From: Lojkania enalia
Lineage: Eukaryota > Ascomycota > Dothideomycetes > Pleosporales
DNA length: 64,000 nucleotides
NCBI GenBank assembly: GCA_010094045.1
Contig: ML986639.1
Location: 62,001 to 126,000, forward strand
Direction: 5' to 3'
Shown here piece after piece: positions 46,894 through 59,200 of the stretch. Under the pieces are notes generated by a model. It was not told the origin of the DNA, made no database searches, and was given only the letters and a program-made list of their open reading frames with translations. Position numbers and translations under genes: made by a program. The stretch's first letter is position 1; the number at the start of each line of letters is the position of its first letter.

Positions 46894-49256
46894 TCATTTA
46901 CTGTCACAATATCCGGGGCTTTTCGGCGCGCCACCGTTGATCCAACTCGACACCGTTAAAATTGTTGTATAAGCCATCCCCACAAAGCCCAAAATACATA
47001 GCAAAACGTCCCAGGCACGGGCGATCGAGGTCCGAGCCACGGCCTTGTAGTGTAGCATAGGCTGTTTGAAACGTTAGTTTTATCCATGGTGAAAGCTGAT
47101 AGGTTTGGCATTCTTACCGGATATATGTATACTAACGGTATACACGCGAATGATCCAACGAGGGAAACGAACTTGTCAAGATCGTTGGCGCCGACCCAGG
47201 CTAGCAGTGCACAAATCGCAACCATGAAGAAACGAAAAAAATTCTTCTTCCATTTGATGTACGGGTTGTATTTTCCGGTTCGGCTGAAGAGCTGCTGACT
47301 AGTGATTTCAATAGCGGGGTAGATCTGCAAGGGTGTTGAAAGAAGAATAGCGAGAGAGTAGATAAACTGCACGCCGTTGACAAACTTGTTGTCTTGCGGC
47401 ATGTTGAGGATAACAACCGTCTTCGTCTTGGAGCCATAGGCAGCATAGGACAGTGCGCCCATGCTGAGGAACACAACGGTAATAATTACCATTACGCCGG
47501 CTAGTACGCCGGGAAATTTCTTAGGCTGCTTCATTCCCGTTTGGATTGGAATGATGAGGCCGATGCCCTCGAAAGTGAAGATTGCCGTGCCGATGAAGAG
47601 GGTCCAGTCGTTGGCGTTGAAATTGACGATGTCGGCGACACCATGGTTGCCGACAATTGTGAGAATATCGTAGTAGTACAAATAGACGAGGCCAAGTAGA
47701 ATGAAGATGTCCGCAACAAGTGCGAGCTTTTGTATGTTGTTGATGTTTCGGTAGAGCGAGAGCGGTAGGAATATGATCATTTGCATCAGAATCATGAGGC
47801 CAATATCGATATGTGTTTTACAATTCGACACAGCAAGGACGAATGCTTGAAGATTTTCCGACACAAAGACAATGTACGCAGACGAAAACCCGATCTGGGA
47901 GATGACGAGAGAAAAGTTGATCATGTTGCGCATCCAATTGCCATAGAGATGGTATCCCATGTCGCCGAAAGAATGTTCCACAATAAGACGCGTGGAGACC
48001 AGCAGTACAAAGCAGTAGTATGATAGCCCGGCAACACCGAGGAGAACGAGATTCGAAAAAAGCATGCCGCCGTTGAGGAACGCTCGAGGGAGGAATAGAA
48101 CACCAGTGCCAACAAATGATTTCAGTAGCAATAGCGCCGCCCCGGTTGGGCTGCCTTTGCCTGCCTGCTTCTCCTTCCGCTTTCTGCGCCTTTTCCCTGG
48201 GGTCAACAGAGCGCTAGATTCGCCATAATCGCGGCCTTCGTCCTCTGTATGCTCCCCAGAATCTAGGGCATCTGAAGAAAAATACTCATCCGGCCCTAAA
48301 ACCTCATCGTCCTCTTCTAGGGATTCACCTGCAAAGTGTCCGTAAAGTGTAAGGAATTCTAGGAAACTGCTAGTGAATACGGGAGGTTGTTGCCGCGGTT
48401 GGTTAAGGGTGCCGTAACCAGCTGGGCCAGGTGCAGGAGATGGACTGGGGGCAGTCCGGCGAATAAAGTTCCTCCGGAAGCCTCCTGGCTGCTTGATAGA
48501 GTCGATATTTAATGTGTGGTCATCGGGTTTAGGACGCTCCGAGCGGAAACTCTTGCTCCGCGTCATCTTCTGACGGTTCTCCGCCTCTTGCTGTTCTGTC
48601 CATCGATATATCTGCCGTGTGATGTCTCCGCCCTGTAACCGCAAGCTTGAGAACTCCTCGTTATCTGAATCCCTGGACAGCGGTCTGCCCCTCGATTGCG
48701 AATCACCGTCTCCCGCAAATCCGCGTTGTGATCTGCTTGGCGAGCCATAGCGTGCTGAAAGGTCTGATATGGACGGTCTTTGGGGTCCCGCCAGATGACG
48801 GCGGATGATTTCAGGGTCTTCGTAAGGGGCCGGAGAGCCGCTGTGAGCATCGAATGACCCATATTTGATGGGTGTATCACGAGGCGAATCTATCGGAGGA
48901 GACAAAGTGCGGACGGGAGGTGTGCCGAACCTGGGGGGACTGTTCCTGCCAAATGATTCCCGCAATGCTGAGGACAGCGCCGACTCTCCAGGCCCTGGGA
49001 GCGACGACCGTTGACCTCCAAGCCCCGGCAAAGGTGTCTCTGTCCGACTCTGCTCCTCCGTACCACGCTGCGCCGGCGTTGGTATCTGGCGGACCGCAGG
49101 CGAGCCGCCAGGATATGAGGGCACCGGGGAGCCTAGGCGTGCAATTGACTCGGCCCGTGAGATCGAGCCCTCCGGGGCAGACGTGTCGTTGCCAGAGTCC
49201 CGCGACGATGAAGGTACCGCCCTGGGTTTAGATGCCTCCGAGCGGTTGTCTGCCAT
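46894..49256 (-). CDS. vacuolar amino-acid transporter, Avt3/Avt4 type (AAAP family)
   Basis: Exon 1 is 49256-47118 and exon 2 is 47061-46894. The 56-nt intron has GTAAGA, CTAAC and AAACAG. The product is 768 aa. The ATG at 49256 (MADNRSEASKP) is preferred to one 24 codons upstream because typical relatives begin like this. Residues 1-365 are hydrophilic, Ser/Pro/Arg-rich and likely cytosolic. The transporter core follows: LLLLKSFVGTGVLFLPRAFL, SNLVLLGVAGLSYYCFVLLV, LVADIFILLGLVYLYYYDIL, FTFEGIGLIIPIQTGMK, VLAGVMVIITVVFLSMGALS, and the last helices in exon 2 (WDVLLCILGFVGMAYTTILT). Yeast Avt3/Avt4 export amino acids from the vacuole. It shares a divergent promoter with a Vhc1-type cotransporter. 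The exact paralog cannot be fixed. Confidence 0.9.
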
Positions 49257-49888
49257 GATGTCAAGGATGTGGATGGCGTCGTGTAGTCGTTCTTTGGAAT
49301 TAATAAGGCTTGGTGGAAGCTTCAGCAAACCTCGCGTAGGGACGGAACGCTGGATGAGCTACTGGCTGCACGCAAACAGGGTAATTAGCAAGCCGTTAGA
49401 TGGGTGTGGATGGGTTATGTAGGCAACATGCAAGAGACCGGGGCGGGTGCGCTCAGGAGGGCAGAATGAAGCGGAAAAGAAGAGCTGCAAGCAAATGAGT
49501 GTTTGACTGAGGATTGTGCCTCGGAGGCTGAGGTCATTCGCTGAGCTATCGAGGGATTAGCAGCTGCACAGGCCCTGTGCGTGGGGCGTGGGGAGAATTG
49601 TTCACATGACGCACCCTGCTATTCCGCCTCAAACGTCGACGAGCCACTGCCGCCAAGCGCGCCAAAGGACAGACAAGAAAAACATTCCGGCCTCGCCTTG
49701 CCTCACATTGTTCCATTCATTAACTCTGGCTTGTTCTCCACCTCCTCTCATGTCTCCGCTGACGAAATTGGCGACCGGGAAACACTTGAGGACCCGCATG
49801 CAAGCCCAGGGAACATTACAGCCACCACTCGGATAGAAGCATTCACCCCCGCGTGACATTGAAAAGCAGTCCGCCCGTCTTGGAGAAC
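49257..49888. promoter_or_regulatory. divergent promoter between two vacuole-type transporter genes
   Basis: This 632-bp spacer drives the Avt-type gene leftward and the cation-chloride cotransporter gene rightward. The segment 49.66-49.78 kb is C/T-rich on the plus strand. No clear TATA was seen. Confidence 0.45.
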
Positions 49889-52800
49889 ATGACCAGCAAA
49901 GAAAATGAATCACAGACGCGGAGGCGGATGCCGCCGAGGACACACTCGAACTTCGCTACCCGCACCGCAACCGATGACGCAGCGCAATTAGACCGCCGTT
50001 CGTCTGTTCTTGATTCTACAAATCCGCCGAATGAGGGAACGCCCCTTTTAAGTTTGATTAATCGTGTTAGTCGACATCATGACCAAGGAGGCCACGAAAA
50101 TGAACAAGAGAGGGATTACGGGATCGAGTCTATGCGGGAATGGTTCTCCAAAACCTTCGTTTCGTCCCGTTCAAAATCGCCAAGACTCACGCAAGATACA
50201 TCTGCAGAACATAGCCATCACGAAGGCAAACGCTCATCTACTGATGCCGTCAAACCTAGGCCGGGAGCCTTCCCTAGGCCAATTGGAGGGACCGACAAGC
50301 TAGGCACATTTGCCGGCGTGTTTGTGCCCACAACCCTTAACGTTCTGAGTATCCTTATGTTCTTGCGATTCGGTTTTATACTGGGACAAACCGGTGTCTT
50401 AGGAATGATGGGTAAGCGAAATTTACGAACTAGAGAGGACAGTCGGTTGACAAGAGGTAGGTCTGCTGATTGCGTGTTACGCTATAAATCTGTTGACCAC
50501 CATGTCCATTTCTGCTATCGCAACAAATGGGACAGTCCGTGGCGGCGGCGCATATTATCTAATCTCTCGGAGCTTAGGACCCGAATTTGGGGGCTCTATA
50601 GGCATCGTATTCTATCTCGGCATGGTAAGTCTGACGTCTATCGACTTCGTATCTGCCCGCTATTCAAGATAGGGGTTAGAATGGTTTCGCTAACCTAAGC
50701 CACCCCTGCAGGTTTTTAACACTAGTATGAACTCAGTCGGCCTTATTGATTGTTTTATTGAAAATTTTGGTTCCCATTCCGGTAGTTGGGCCCATTGGAT
50801 GGCTCAAGGGTTCTGGTGGCAGTATTTATGGGCCACTTTGGTGCTAATAATATGCACTGCCATCTGCCTAGCAGGCAGCGGGCTGTTTGCGCGGTGCAGC
50901 AATGGTCTATTGGTGCTACTATTGATCGCAACCTTTAGTATCCCCTTCTCGGCACTATATGTGAGACCCTTCGAGAACAGGGCCGAGGGCATTCAGTATA
51001 CCGGCTTAAGTTGGAATACCTTCCTCGGAAACCTCAGGCCTCAGTTCACAAGGGGCGCCGCTGGAAGCCAACATAAGCATAAAGAAAACTTCCAAGATAT
51101 GTTTGGAATTTTGTTTCCAGCAACAGGAGGAATCTTTGCGTAAGTCTTCTCAAGTTTGATTGATTCCAGAGCTGATATTACAAAAGCGGCGCGAGCATGT
51201 CTGGTGACTTGAAGCATCCAAGCAAAGCAATCCCCAAGGGTACTCTGTACGGCCTCGGCCTTACATTTGTTTCATACACAATTGTTATCTTTGCAATGGC
51301 TGCGACTATTACACGTTCGTCTTTTTATAGGAATACTAATGTCATCCAATTAGTATGTTGCTTCCTATATCTCCAGTGCCTTTTCCGCCTATCTGCTTAT
51401 CCTTATCTAGACTAATATATCCGGCGTCGTTATTCTTCTAGGCGAGTTTGCTACATCCGCTTTCTCAGTCCTTATGGGGGTGATAGGCTCTGCCAAATTG
51501 CTCCAGGCATTGGCGCGAGACCATCTCATACCTGGCCTCTCTATCTTTGGCCAGGGTACCGAGAGATCTGATGATCCGGTATATGCAATCATTATCACCT
51601 ACATCCTCGCTCAGCTTACTATGCTTTCGGATATTAACCAAATCGCCTCATTTATCACCATGACCTACCTAATGACATTCCTGGTCACAAACTTGGCTTG
51701 CTTCCTTCTCAAAATTGGATCGGCCCCCAATTTTCGTCCATCCTTTCACTTTTTCAATTGGCAGACCGCTGCCACTGGAGCTGTGATTAGTGGAGCAACC
51801 ATGTTTTTCGTTGATGGACTTTATGCTTCAGGGTGCGTTGCATTGCTCATGATCATCTTTCTACTCATACACTATACGACACCCCCGAAGCCTTGGGGTG
51901 ATGTTAGCCAAAGCTTGATCTACCACCAAGTTCGAAAATATCTTCTCCGACTGCGCCAAGAACACGTTAAATTTTGGAGACCGCAGATTCTACTCTTAAT
52001 CAACGACCCGCGACGCCAGTACAAACTCATCCAGTTCTGCAACTCTCTGAAGAAAGGAGCTTTATTTGTCCTTGGACATGTTATTGTTACAGACGATTTC
52101 GGCTCTGCAGTTCCTGAAGCACGACAACAGCAGCAGTCGTGGACAAAGTACATCGATTTCTCCAGGATCAAAGCCTTTGTCAATATCGCTATCTCCCCTG
52201 CTGTGGAGTGGGGTGCGAGAAATATTGTTCTAGGCGTAGGCTTGGGTGGCATGAGGCCTAACATTGTTGTGATGGGCTTTTACAATCTCGGCGAACTTCG
52301 GCAGTCAAAACCATTGATTGATATTCCATCACCTCAGCCCTCGAGGCCAACAAGTGGAGCTGGAAATCGCCCAATCACGCCGAAACTGGTACAAGCGGCG
52401 GCCAAGCGGAAGATGACAGACAAATTACAGGGTACCCTGCCTACGGATGCTATGCGACCTGAAAATGCGATTGGCATCCAAAGTTATGTTACTATTCTCG
52501 AAGATCTTATTTTGCGACTCCAAATCAATGTGGCGCTCGCTAAAGGATTTCAAGATCTCGAGGTCCCAGCTCCCAAACCTACTAAAAGACAGAAACTCTT
52601 CAATATGTTTCGGCTTGGCAATGTTGAAGACGAAGAAACGACAAAAAAATATATCGATCTTTGGCCCATCCAGATGTCGGCCGAAATTGCTACTGCAGGC
52701 GAAGATCCTAGCCATAGGAACGCGCTGACGACCAACTTCGATACCTATACTTTAATACTTCAACTAGGGTGTATTCTTCATACCGTACCGTCGTGGAAGC

Positions 52801-54134
52801 GGACATATAGCCTTCGAGTTGCGGTGTTTGTAGAATATGAGAGCGATGTTGAGGAAGAGAAAGCACGCGTCACGACTTTACTGAGAAATCTACGAATTGA
52901 AGCGAAAGTCCTCGTTTTCTGGCTTGCATGTGGTGACGTGAAGATGTACGAGGCCATTGTCAATGGAAGGACTACGGACGACTGCGCTCAAGCGGCACGA
53001 GATGTGGATGATGCCCTCGACGATGAAGAATGGTGGCAAGATATCCAGCGCTTACGCCATCCGGCCGACATGAGCGCTAGCCAGGAAATAGCCCAGGCTG
53101 AGGGTCTTCTTGAAGCCGTCAGTAATTGGCCAACTTCTTCCTTCCAGCATGGTAGACGAGAGTCTAAACCCAAGAGATTTGCTGAACTGAGGAGGCTATT
53201 ACGCCGTGCGAAGAGCAAAACATCTATCAGCCACTTGAGCGAGCTTGGAGTTAGCGCGGGAATGCGCACCCAGCGATTGTCTGCTGATCTTCTCGATGAT
53301 AGCGAGTCGTCAAGCCAAGATGGTGATGACGAAGCTGTCACAACCGAGAGTGAGGTCGCAGCGAGCGAGAATGACCTTGATGAATATGACCTTAGTGCAT
53401 CCGACGAAGATGAGCAACCCACGACGAGCGTTAAGAGATCAAAGAGTATGGGCACTAGTGTAAGCCTACCTTTTATATCCAAGAAACTTAGCCTTAGACG
53501 ATCCGTCTTCCGGGACAATCAAGTTTCAGCTCAAGGTGTGACGCCCCTACGTCCGCATCTTGAGTCAACCTCATCCGACACGGCACTGCAAAACCCTAGC
53601 CCATCTCCAGCACAAGCAGAGTCCGTTGGAATGCCCCCAATTCGCCACAAATCGCTTCCAAAGTTCACGTCAAAACCGACACCGCGGACTGCCGTCGCCC
53701 CTGATCCTGAACAAGGGGCTGGGCCTTCTATCATGTTCGTTGACACGCCGTCGCCCTCTACATCCCGGAAACCAGATCCCATCTCTTCCCCAGATATATC
53801 GCCCTCTGCACAACCCACCGAGTCCTCTCGTCAACCTCATTCATCCGCTGCTACCTCATCCCCAGCCTCCGGGTACCCCCTCCAACCTAGCATTCCTCTC
53901 TCCTTCAACGACCTTCCTTGCCGCGCCCAACATCTCATTCTCAACGAACTTATCCGTTCGCAGTCAACAGAGACTGCCGTTGTCTTTACGACTCTCCCGA
54001 GTCCAGTGGAGGGCACATGCAAGAGTGAGGTTGAGAGTGTCAAGTATATATCTGATTTGGAGGTTCTGTGTCAGGGGTTGCCGCCTATGCTACTAGTGCA
54101 TAGTAATAGCATGACCGTTACCATGCAGTTGTGA
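49889..54134 (+). CDS. VHC1: cation-chloride (K-Cl) cotransporter, Vhc1-type, SLC12 family
   Basis: Exons are 49889-50411, 50461-50624, 50712-51139, 51187-51352 and 51411-54134, giving 1334 aa. Introns are 47-87 nt. The start is the first ATG of the frame (MTSKENESQ). Residues 1-130 are cytosolic. The permease core begins [40 protein letters not shown] and continues through [78 protein letters not shown] and [20 protein letters not shown]. The large cytosolic C-terminus (about 640-1334) contains [14 protein letters not shown] and a low-complexity acidic, Ser-rich section. Yeast Vhc1 is a vacuolar K-Cl symporter. The junctions reproduce family motifs, so the model is secure. The name is by similarity to the single-copy fungal member. 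Confidence 0.92.
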
Positions 54135-54261
54135 GATGTGGGAGGGCTTCATGCTCGAAATGTATTAGACGAAAGAAGCGTTGAAGATCGATGGAAATTG
54201 TATACACATAGCATAGCATATCGGTTCAGAATGTATATGTCTGATTTCAGCACGCTGCTTA

Positions 54262-54277
54262 TTTTTTTTTTTTTTTT
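54262..54277. terminator. poly-T tract between convergent genes
   Basis: About 16 T on the plus strand lie in the 194-bp gap between the convergent cotransporter and MAK11 genes. T-rich and AT-rich sequence here probably serves 3'-end formation for both; the role is inferred. Confidence 0.4.
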
Positions 54278-54328
54278 AATTTACTCCCATACTATGCAAA
54301 TGCTGGCATGTTATAATTACAGAAAAAT

Positions 54329-55951
54329 TTACTCGCTTTCTGAGTCGCTGCTACTAGATGAGTTGCTTTTCGCGATATCCTCCTCGGCTTCGGCTTCGGC
54401 TTCGGCTTCAGCCTCTTCTGGCTTGCCAGTCATGACGAATGCTTTTAGGCAAGTAATGCGTAACCCGGTCGAGTAAGTGCCTATTAGTTTGCCAGCTTGT
54501 CCTGCAGTGAATCCCTCACCTAGTTTTGCTGGCGTGGCAGGAGCTGCAAGCTCGGAGATGCTAATAGTCCAGATCCTGACTGTGCCGTCACTGCTTCCGC
54601 TGATGATGATAAAGGACTTACCATCCGCGTCGGGAGGCGAGAGAATTTCAAAGTCTTTTATGCGTCCTGTAATACCCGCGGCAGGGCCACCTAGCTGTGC
54701 GATTAACATGCAAGACGAGATGTCCTCGTCCTTGGCGTTATTGGGCTGCGGCGCGGTCGACTGTGTGTCGTAAAACATAATTCTTCCATCCTCGGTGGAG
54801 ACGACGAGGGTGTTTGGACGGCTATCTGATGGGAGATACTGCATCTGATGCAGCTTGGTCCTGGGCGTGGGTACAACTTTTGCTATGGGTTTACAGTCGA
54901 TACCAAAGGCAACGGCACCTCGCTCGAATGCTACAGCGAATTCCTCGCCCTCCTTGTCCCATGCTACTTTTCTCCCTTCGCCGGTGCCGAATCTCGTTTC
55001 GCCGCCTGCTGCTATCACCTCCCTCCCGAAATTTAGAACGCCGGCTTTCTTGCCAGTAACGAGGTTCCAGAGGCGCAAGCATTTTTCCCCTTTTCCCACG
55101 CTTAGCATCAATTTCATGCTTGGATGCACGGCGAAATCATTGATTCCAGAGGGCACTTCGCCGGGCGCTGCTGTGTCACCGCTCGGCCGTCCTTGTGGTT
55201 TCGGAACAGGCGCTTTAATCGTAGAAAGTGGCTCCCAGTCACGGGTCCGGGTAATTGCTATTGTGCTATCTTCTGCCGAACTCAGCAGTTTGCTCCGGGA
55301 TGGGAAGTACAGTGCGGTAATGCTGGACGAATGGTGGAGTAAGGAGCCCAGCTCTTTATTCTTGGTGTTTTCAGCAATGGAGTTTCCATAAAGGGTGGGA
55401 AGGTCAGAGGTTTTGGAATTTTTGGAGGGAATGGGCGGTGCAGTGGAGAGGGAATACAGGTTTATGCGCTCGTCGGTGCTGCCTGTTGCGAGGGTGACTT
55501 TGGAGGATTCATCCGAGAGTGGTGCCAGAGCAAGACAGCGGATGGCGGAGGTGTGTGCGTTGAACAGGAATGTGTCCGCAAAGCTGACCTGAGGTTGGGT
55601 GACCTCTTTCTCCTTTGGGGTGTCCGTGGAGTCGGGTCCCGTGACCAGGCCTTGGGGGAAGGTTGCCGTAAAGCCGTGCAGAACTCTTTCGTAAGACCCG
55701 GCTATGATTTGGATAGTCGCTGTCTCCCTCCTGTCCCCCTCATCATATCGTCCTGGCGCATCAACTTTCGCTGTGCAATTTGCCTGCGCTGGAGTCTGAT
55801 TGTTTGCTGCCTTGTCCTTGCTTTTGGCTGCTGGCGCATCTGTCCGCGCGGCCTGCTCTTTTGGTGGTGCCGAAGAAAGATCCTCTTTCCAGTTCTTGAC
55901 TGGCTTCAGCGAGGCTGCACTGTCCACCGTCTCCCGCTTCCGCTTCGCCAT
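54329..55951 (-). CDS. MAK11: WD40 ribosome-biogenesis protein, Mak11/PAK1IP1 family
   Basis: A single exon gives 540 aa from the ATG at 55951 (MAKRKRETVDSAASLKPVKN); the frame is open further upstream, but this start fits the basic N-terminus. WD repeats include FLFNAHTSAIRCLALAPL, LATGSTDERINLYSL, LHHSSSITALYFPSRSKLLS, the family signature LSVGKGEKCLRLWNLVTGKK and FIIISGSSDGTVRIWTISIS. Yeast Mak11 acts in the nucleolus in early 60S subunit assembly, loading Rlp24. The tail holds an (EA)n run coded by a GCTTCG-type hexamer and ends in a Ser/Asp stretch, a typical CK2-type acidic tail. It is longer than yeast Mak11 (468 aa) mainly by Lys/Ala-rich and proline-rich inserts. Confidence 0.9.
   Translation of the reverse strand: MAKRKRETVDSAASLKPVKNWKEDLSSAPPKEQAARTDAPAAKSKDKAANNQTPAQANCTAKVDAPGRYDEGDRRETATIQIIAGSYERVLHGFTATFPQGLVTGPDSTDTPKEKEVTQPQVSFADTFLFNAHTSAIRCLALAPLSDESSKVTLATGSTDERINLYSLSTAPPIPSKNSKTSDLPTLYGNSIAENTKNKELGSLLHHSSSITALYFPSRSKLLSSAEDSTIAITRTRDWEPLSTIKAPVPKPQGRPSGDTAAPGEVPSGINDFAVHPSMKLMLSVGKGEKCLRLWNLVTGKKAGVLNFGREVIAAGGETRFGTGEGRKVAWDKEGEEFAVAFERGAVAFGIDCKPIAKVVPTPRTKLHQMQYLPSDSRPNTLVVSTEDGRIMFYDTQSTAPQPNNAKDEDISSCMLIAQLGGPAAGITGRIKDFEILSPPDADGKSFIIISGSSDGTVRIWTISISELAAPATPAKLGEGFTAGQAGKLIGTYSTGLRITCLKAFVMTGKPEEAEAEAEAEAEEDIAKSNSSSSSDSESE
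54386..54412. repeat. hexanucleotide microsatellite coding for (EA)n
   Basis: Four to five units of GGCTTC on the plus strand encode the EAEAEAEAEA run near the Mak11 C-terminus. In-frame slippage would change the length of the acidic tail by two residues per unit. Confidence 0.75.
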
Positions 55952-56266
55952 TTTCCGGTAGGGTGGTGGTGCAATATCAGAACAACGATCGGTGGAAGAG
56001 CGTTGGTCGCGCGGCTGCATCTGGTATGAAATTTTAGGTTTTGCTGGGGAAGGGGCGAATGCGGCATAGCGCCTGCCCTGATAACGGAGGCCAAGCCTGG
56101 CCCGCCAGTCCTTCCATCCCCAACCTGCCTGCGTTCCAAAGTCTTGTATCTCGCAAAGAGCGAACAACAACTTTCAACCGTCAAATACATCACCAACCCC
56201 GATAAATTCATCACGTTGGCGGCACTCGTGGAAAACGGATGTCGTCCTCCGATCGTTGGCCCTCAT
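55952..56266. promoter_or_regulatory. short divergent promoter, MAK11 / EAF1
   Basis: Only 315 bp separate the two start codons. The MAK11 frame remains open through about two thirds of this spacer, so an upstream MAK11 start cannot be excluded. No TATA was seen. A shared growth-regulated promoter is plausible for a ribosome-assembly gene and a chromatin-acetylation gene; this is inference. Confidence 0.45.
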
Positions 56267-59200
56267 ATGTCCCTCGACGGTCTTCGTGATGCATTGGTCA
56301 GGGAGAAAAAGAATGAGATTGCGTAAGTTACCGGCTATTTTTTTTGTCGCATCGCGATTCATTCGAATCTACGCGTCGATGCGACATGTGAAAATCGCTT
56401 GGATTGCTTTATTTTAGCGTGGTAGTGCTGATATCGCGGTGCACAGGAACCTCGAGGTCTCCCGCAAGCGCAAGCTGCGGGAGCTCTACCACTACACGGC
56501 GCTATTGAACTTCCCGCAGCCTACACTCCAGCACAAGAACGGCGTTTTCGGCGACGAGCTGGACGACAATGTCGTTCGCTTTCTTGACGACAATGACATG
56601 GCAAAGTAAGTTCGAATACTCTCTTGCGTCTAGTGTATTCATCTATTTACCCTGTGTGTGTTTGTGTCGTCGTCGCGATGCTGTTGTTCCGTTCAACTGA
56701 CTGGCGCTCGTGCTTGTAGAGGCCGTCGCTTCGATGACTCAACGCTTCCATATCCACACATATACGCACATCCGGCACCTGTATCCACCCCCTTAGACAT
56801 TCCGAAAACAACTCCTACTCCTATTGCGAAATCTTCACCGTCTCCAGTGGTCAATGCGGTCCCCAGTCTTGAGGAACAGCTTCGAGCTGCTTCAGCTTCG
56901 CCGGCTGTTGCGAACCAACTGCTCCCATCGGTCGTAAGCGCTCTCCCACGGGATGAAGTTTGCGCCGCGGATTCTTCCTCGAAATCTCCCTGTTTAGAGT
57001 CTCCGTCGCGCCCTCTATCGCATGTCGCAGAGCATGCTGTAGAAGAGACCACAGACGAACCACCAAACGGGGCACAGCAGCCAGAACCCCTCCTTCCATC
57101 TAAAAACCCTATAGTTCAAAATGGGATTGTCCAACTAGAACCACCTGTTGACGGGCCGTCGGTCGATTCCAAAGATGCAATTCCACCAACGTCTGAAGAT
57201 TCTGAGGTACTTCCTGATGCTGATGCACAGGGCGCTCCTGTTCAAGAGCTCAAGCCTCAGGTAGTTCACCTACCACCGCAAGAAGTTCAAGAGGCTCGAT
57301 TACGGGAAACGGAGCGGAAACTGGGCAAGGCAGCGGAAAAGGAAAGAAAAGAACAGGAGAAACTCACTATCCCCAATGCTTCGGCGCCAACAGATCTAGT
57401 GTCGTCTCCATCCTCTACGGTCGGCCCATATTCACAAGCCACACCTCATGCTCCACATCATTCCCCCGATACTAGCCCAGATACAGAAACTTTCCAGGAT
57501 CACATTCCCCCACAGGTGCAAAACGATGCGGGACCGGACTTAGCGGCAGAACAGGCCAAGGAAGAGCATGAACGTGCTTTGAAGCGGCAGATGCAAGAAG
57601 CTGGAGAACGTGCTCGGACAACTAGTTCGCCTACTCCTGAGGTTGAAAGGCAGATTGAGGATGAGCAAGCTATCCGCCTTGCTCGAGACGGAAAGAATTC
57701 TCTGAGGGAAAATGAGCCCGCATCTGGAGCCCAGAGCCTCACAGAGCATGCTGAAGAAGTAGTTGCCCATGGTGCTGAACTAGATTCTAATGAATCTGCG
57801 TATGTCAAACTTCCCCAGGCACCTGTGGACTCATTACCTACTCCAACTACGACTGCGCCAGAGTCATCAAATGTTGGCTCGGAGATTGCAGATGGAATTT
57901 CTGCGAAAGTGCCTGAAACAGTTCCCACAGGTGCAGAGCATCCGACGCCGCCAGCTGATGTTGATGTTGAGATGGAAGATACTTCAGTTCCGGTTAAGGA
58001 ACAGAAGGCTACACCTCAGCCACAGTCGTGTCACTCTGAACGCATAACAACTCGTGTTTCTTCAGGTGCGATATGGCAAAAGTCCGTCTCAGATATTGGT
58101 GAGAGGTCAGCAGCACCCAAGCCAATTTTGACACCACGTTCAAGCAACGTCTCCACGTCCACCAGCCCTGTTCGGTCTCGTCCCCGTGATCGGAAAGCGA
58201 AGGAAATATCCACTGTCATATTCGCAAAACAGGACGCCAATCGTGCATCTAAAGCGTTGCAACTTTATAACGAAGACTATGCATCGCTACAGGGCGCATC
58301 ACAAGACCCTAGCCGAGATTATCTTCTCGGTCTATTTCAGTACCAAGCCCATCACCCACCACGATCTGTTCCTCTTCAAGACCTACTCGCATCCGCGCGA
58401 AAGACTGTGTCCACTGCCGGCACCCTCGCCACTATCCGCGAAGCTCAGGACTATAAGATTCTCAAACGAGTATATCAATTGCAAAATGCTAATCGCTGGT
58501 CATTACGCCAGCTGCAGAAGTCAGCCGAACCCCCTCGTCCCGTATGCCATCTTGACCACCTTCTAGCCGAAATGAAGTGGATGCAAACTGATTTCAAAGA
58601 AGAAAGAAGATGGAAAAAGGCACTCGCGGCCACCTTCGCAGATTGGTGTGCCGAATATGTCAACAGTGACCCGGAAGTGCGTGCATCATTACGCGTAAGG
58701 GCACGCGTTCCTAGACCAATGCAAAGTGTGGACGAGGATATGAAGGATGCTCCTACTCCAGACCTTATCCCTTCAGGTGCGAATGAAACGGAAAGCGAGT
58801 CTTTTGCCGATGATGAAGAACTCTTCTCTAACTTTGGTTCTAACCCTCCAGCTGGCATCTTCTCGTTGGGTTTTAATGACGTTGTGATGAAGATAGACCG
58901 CACACCAACTAGCGATGCAATGTTGCGGGAGCTCCCAATCTATGAGCCGTCCTTCGACGACGTTACTCCACCATCGTTCTGCGATCCACCTATTGCACCT
59001 GTATCCAAATTCATTACAGGTAAATTGGTGTCAAAAATACGAGGTCCGCCTCGAAAACGTAGCCGCTACGAATATGATTCAGAGGATGAGCCTTCAAGTC
59101 CTCCAAGTAGGTCTGGCACATCTGCAGAACACTCAATGCCGTCAACTCCTGGCCGAAGATTATACCATCGAAACGATTTACCTCCCGAAATGACAGACGT

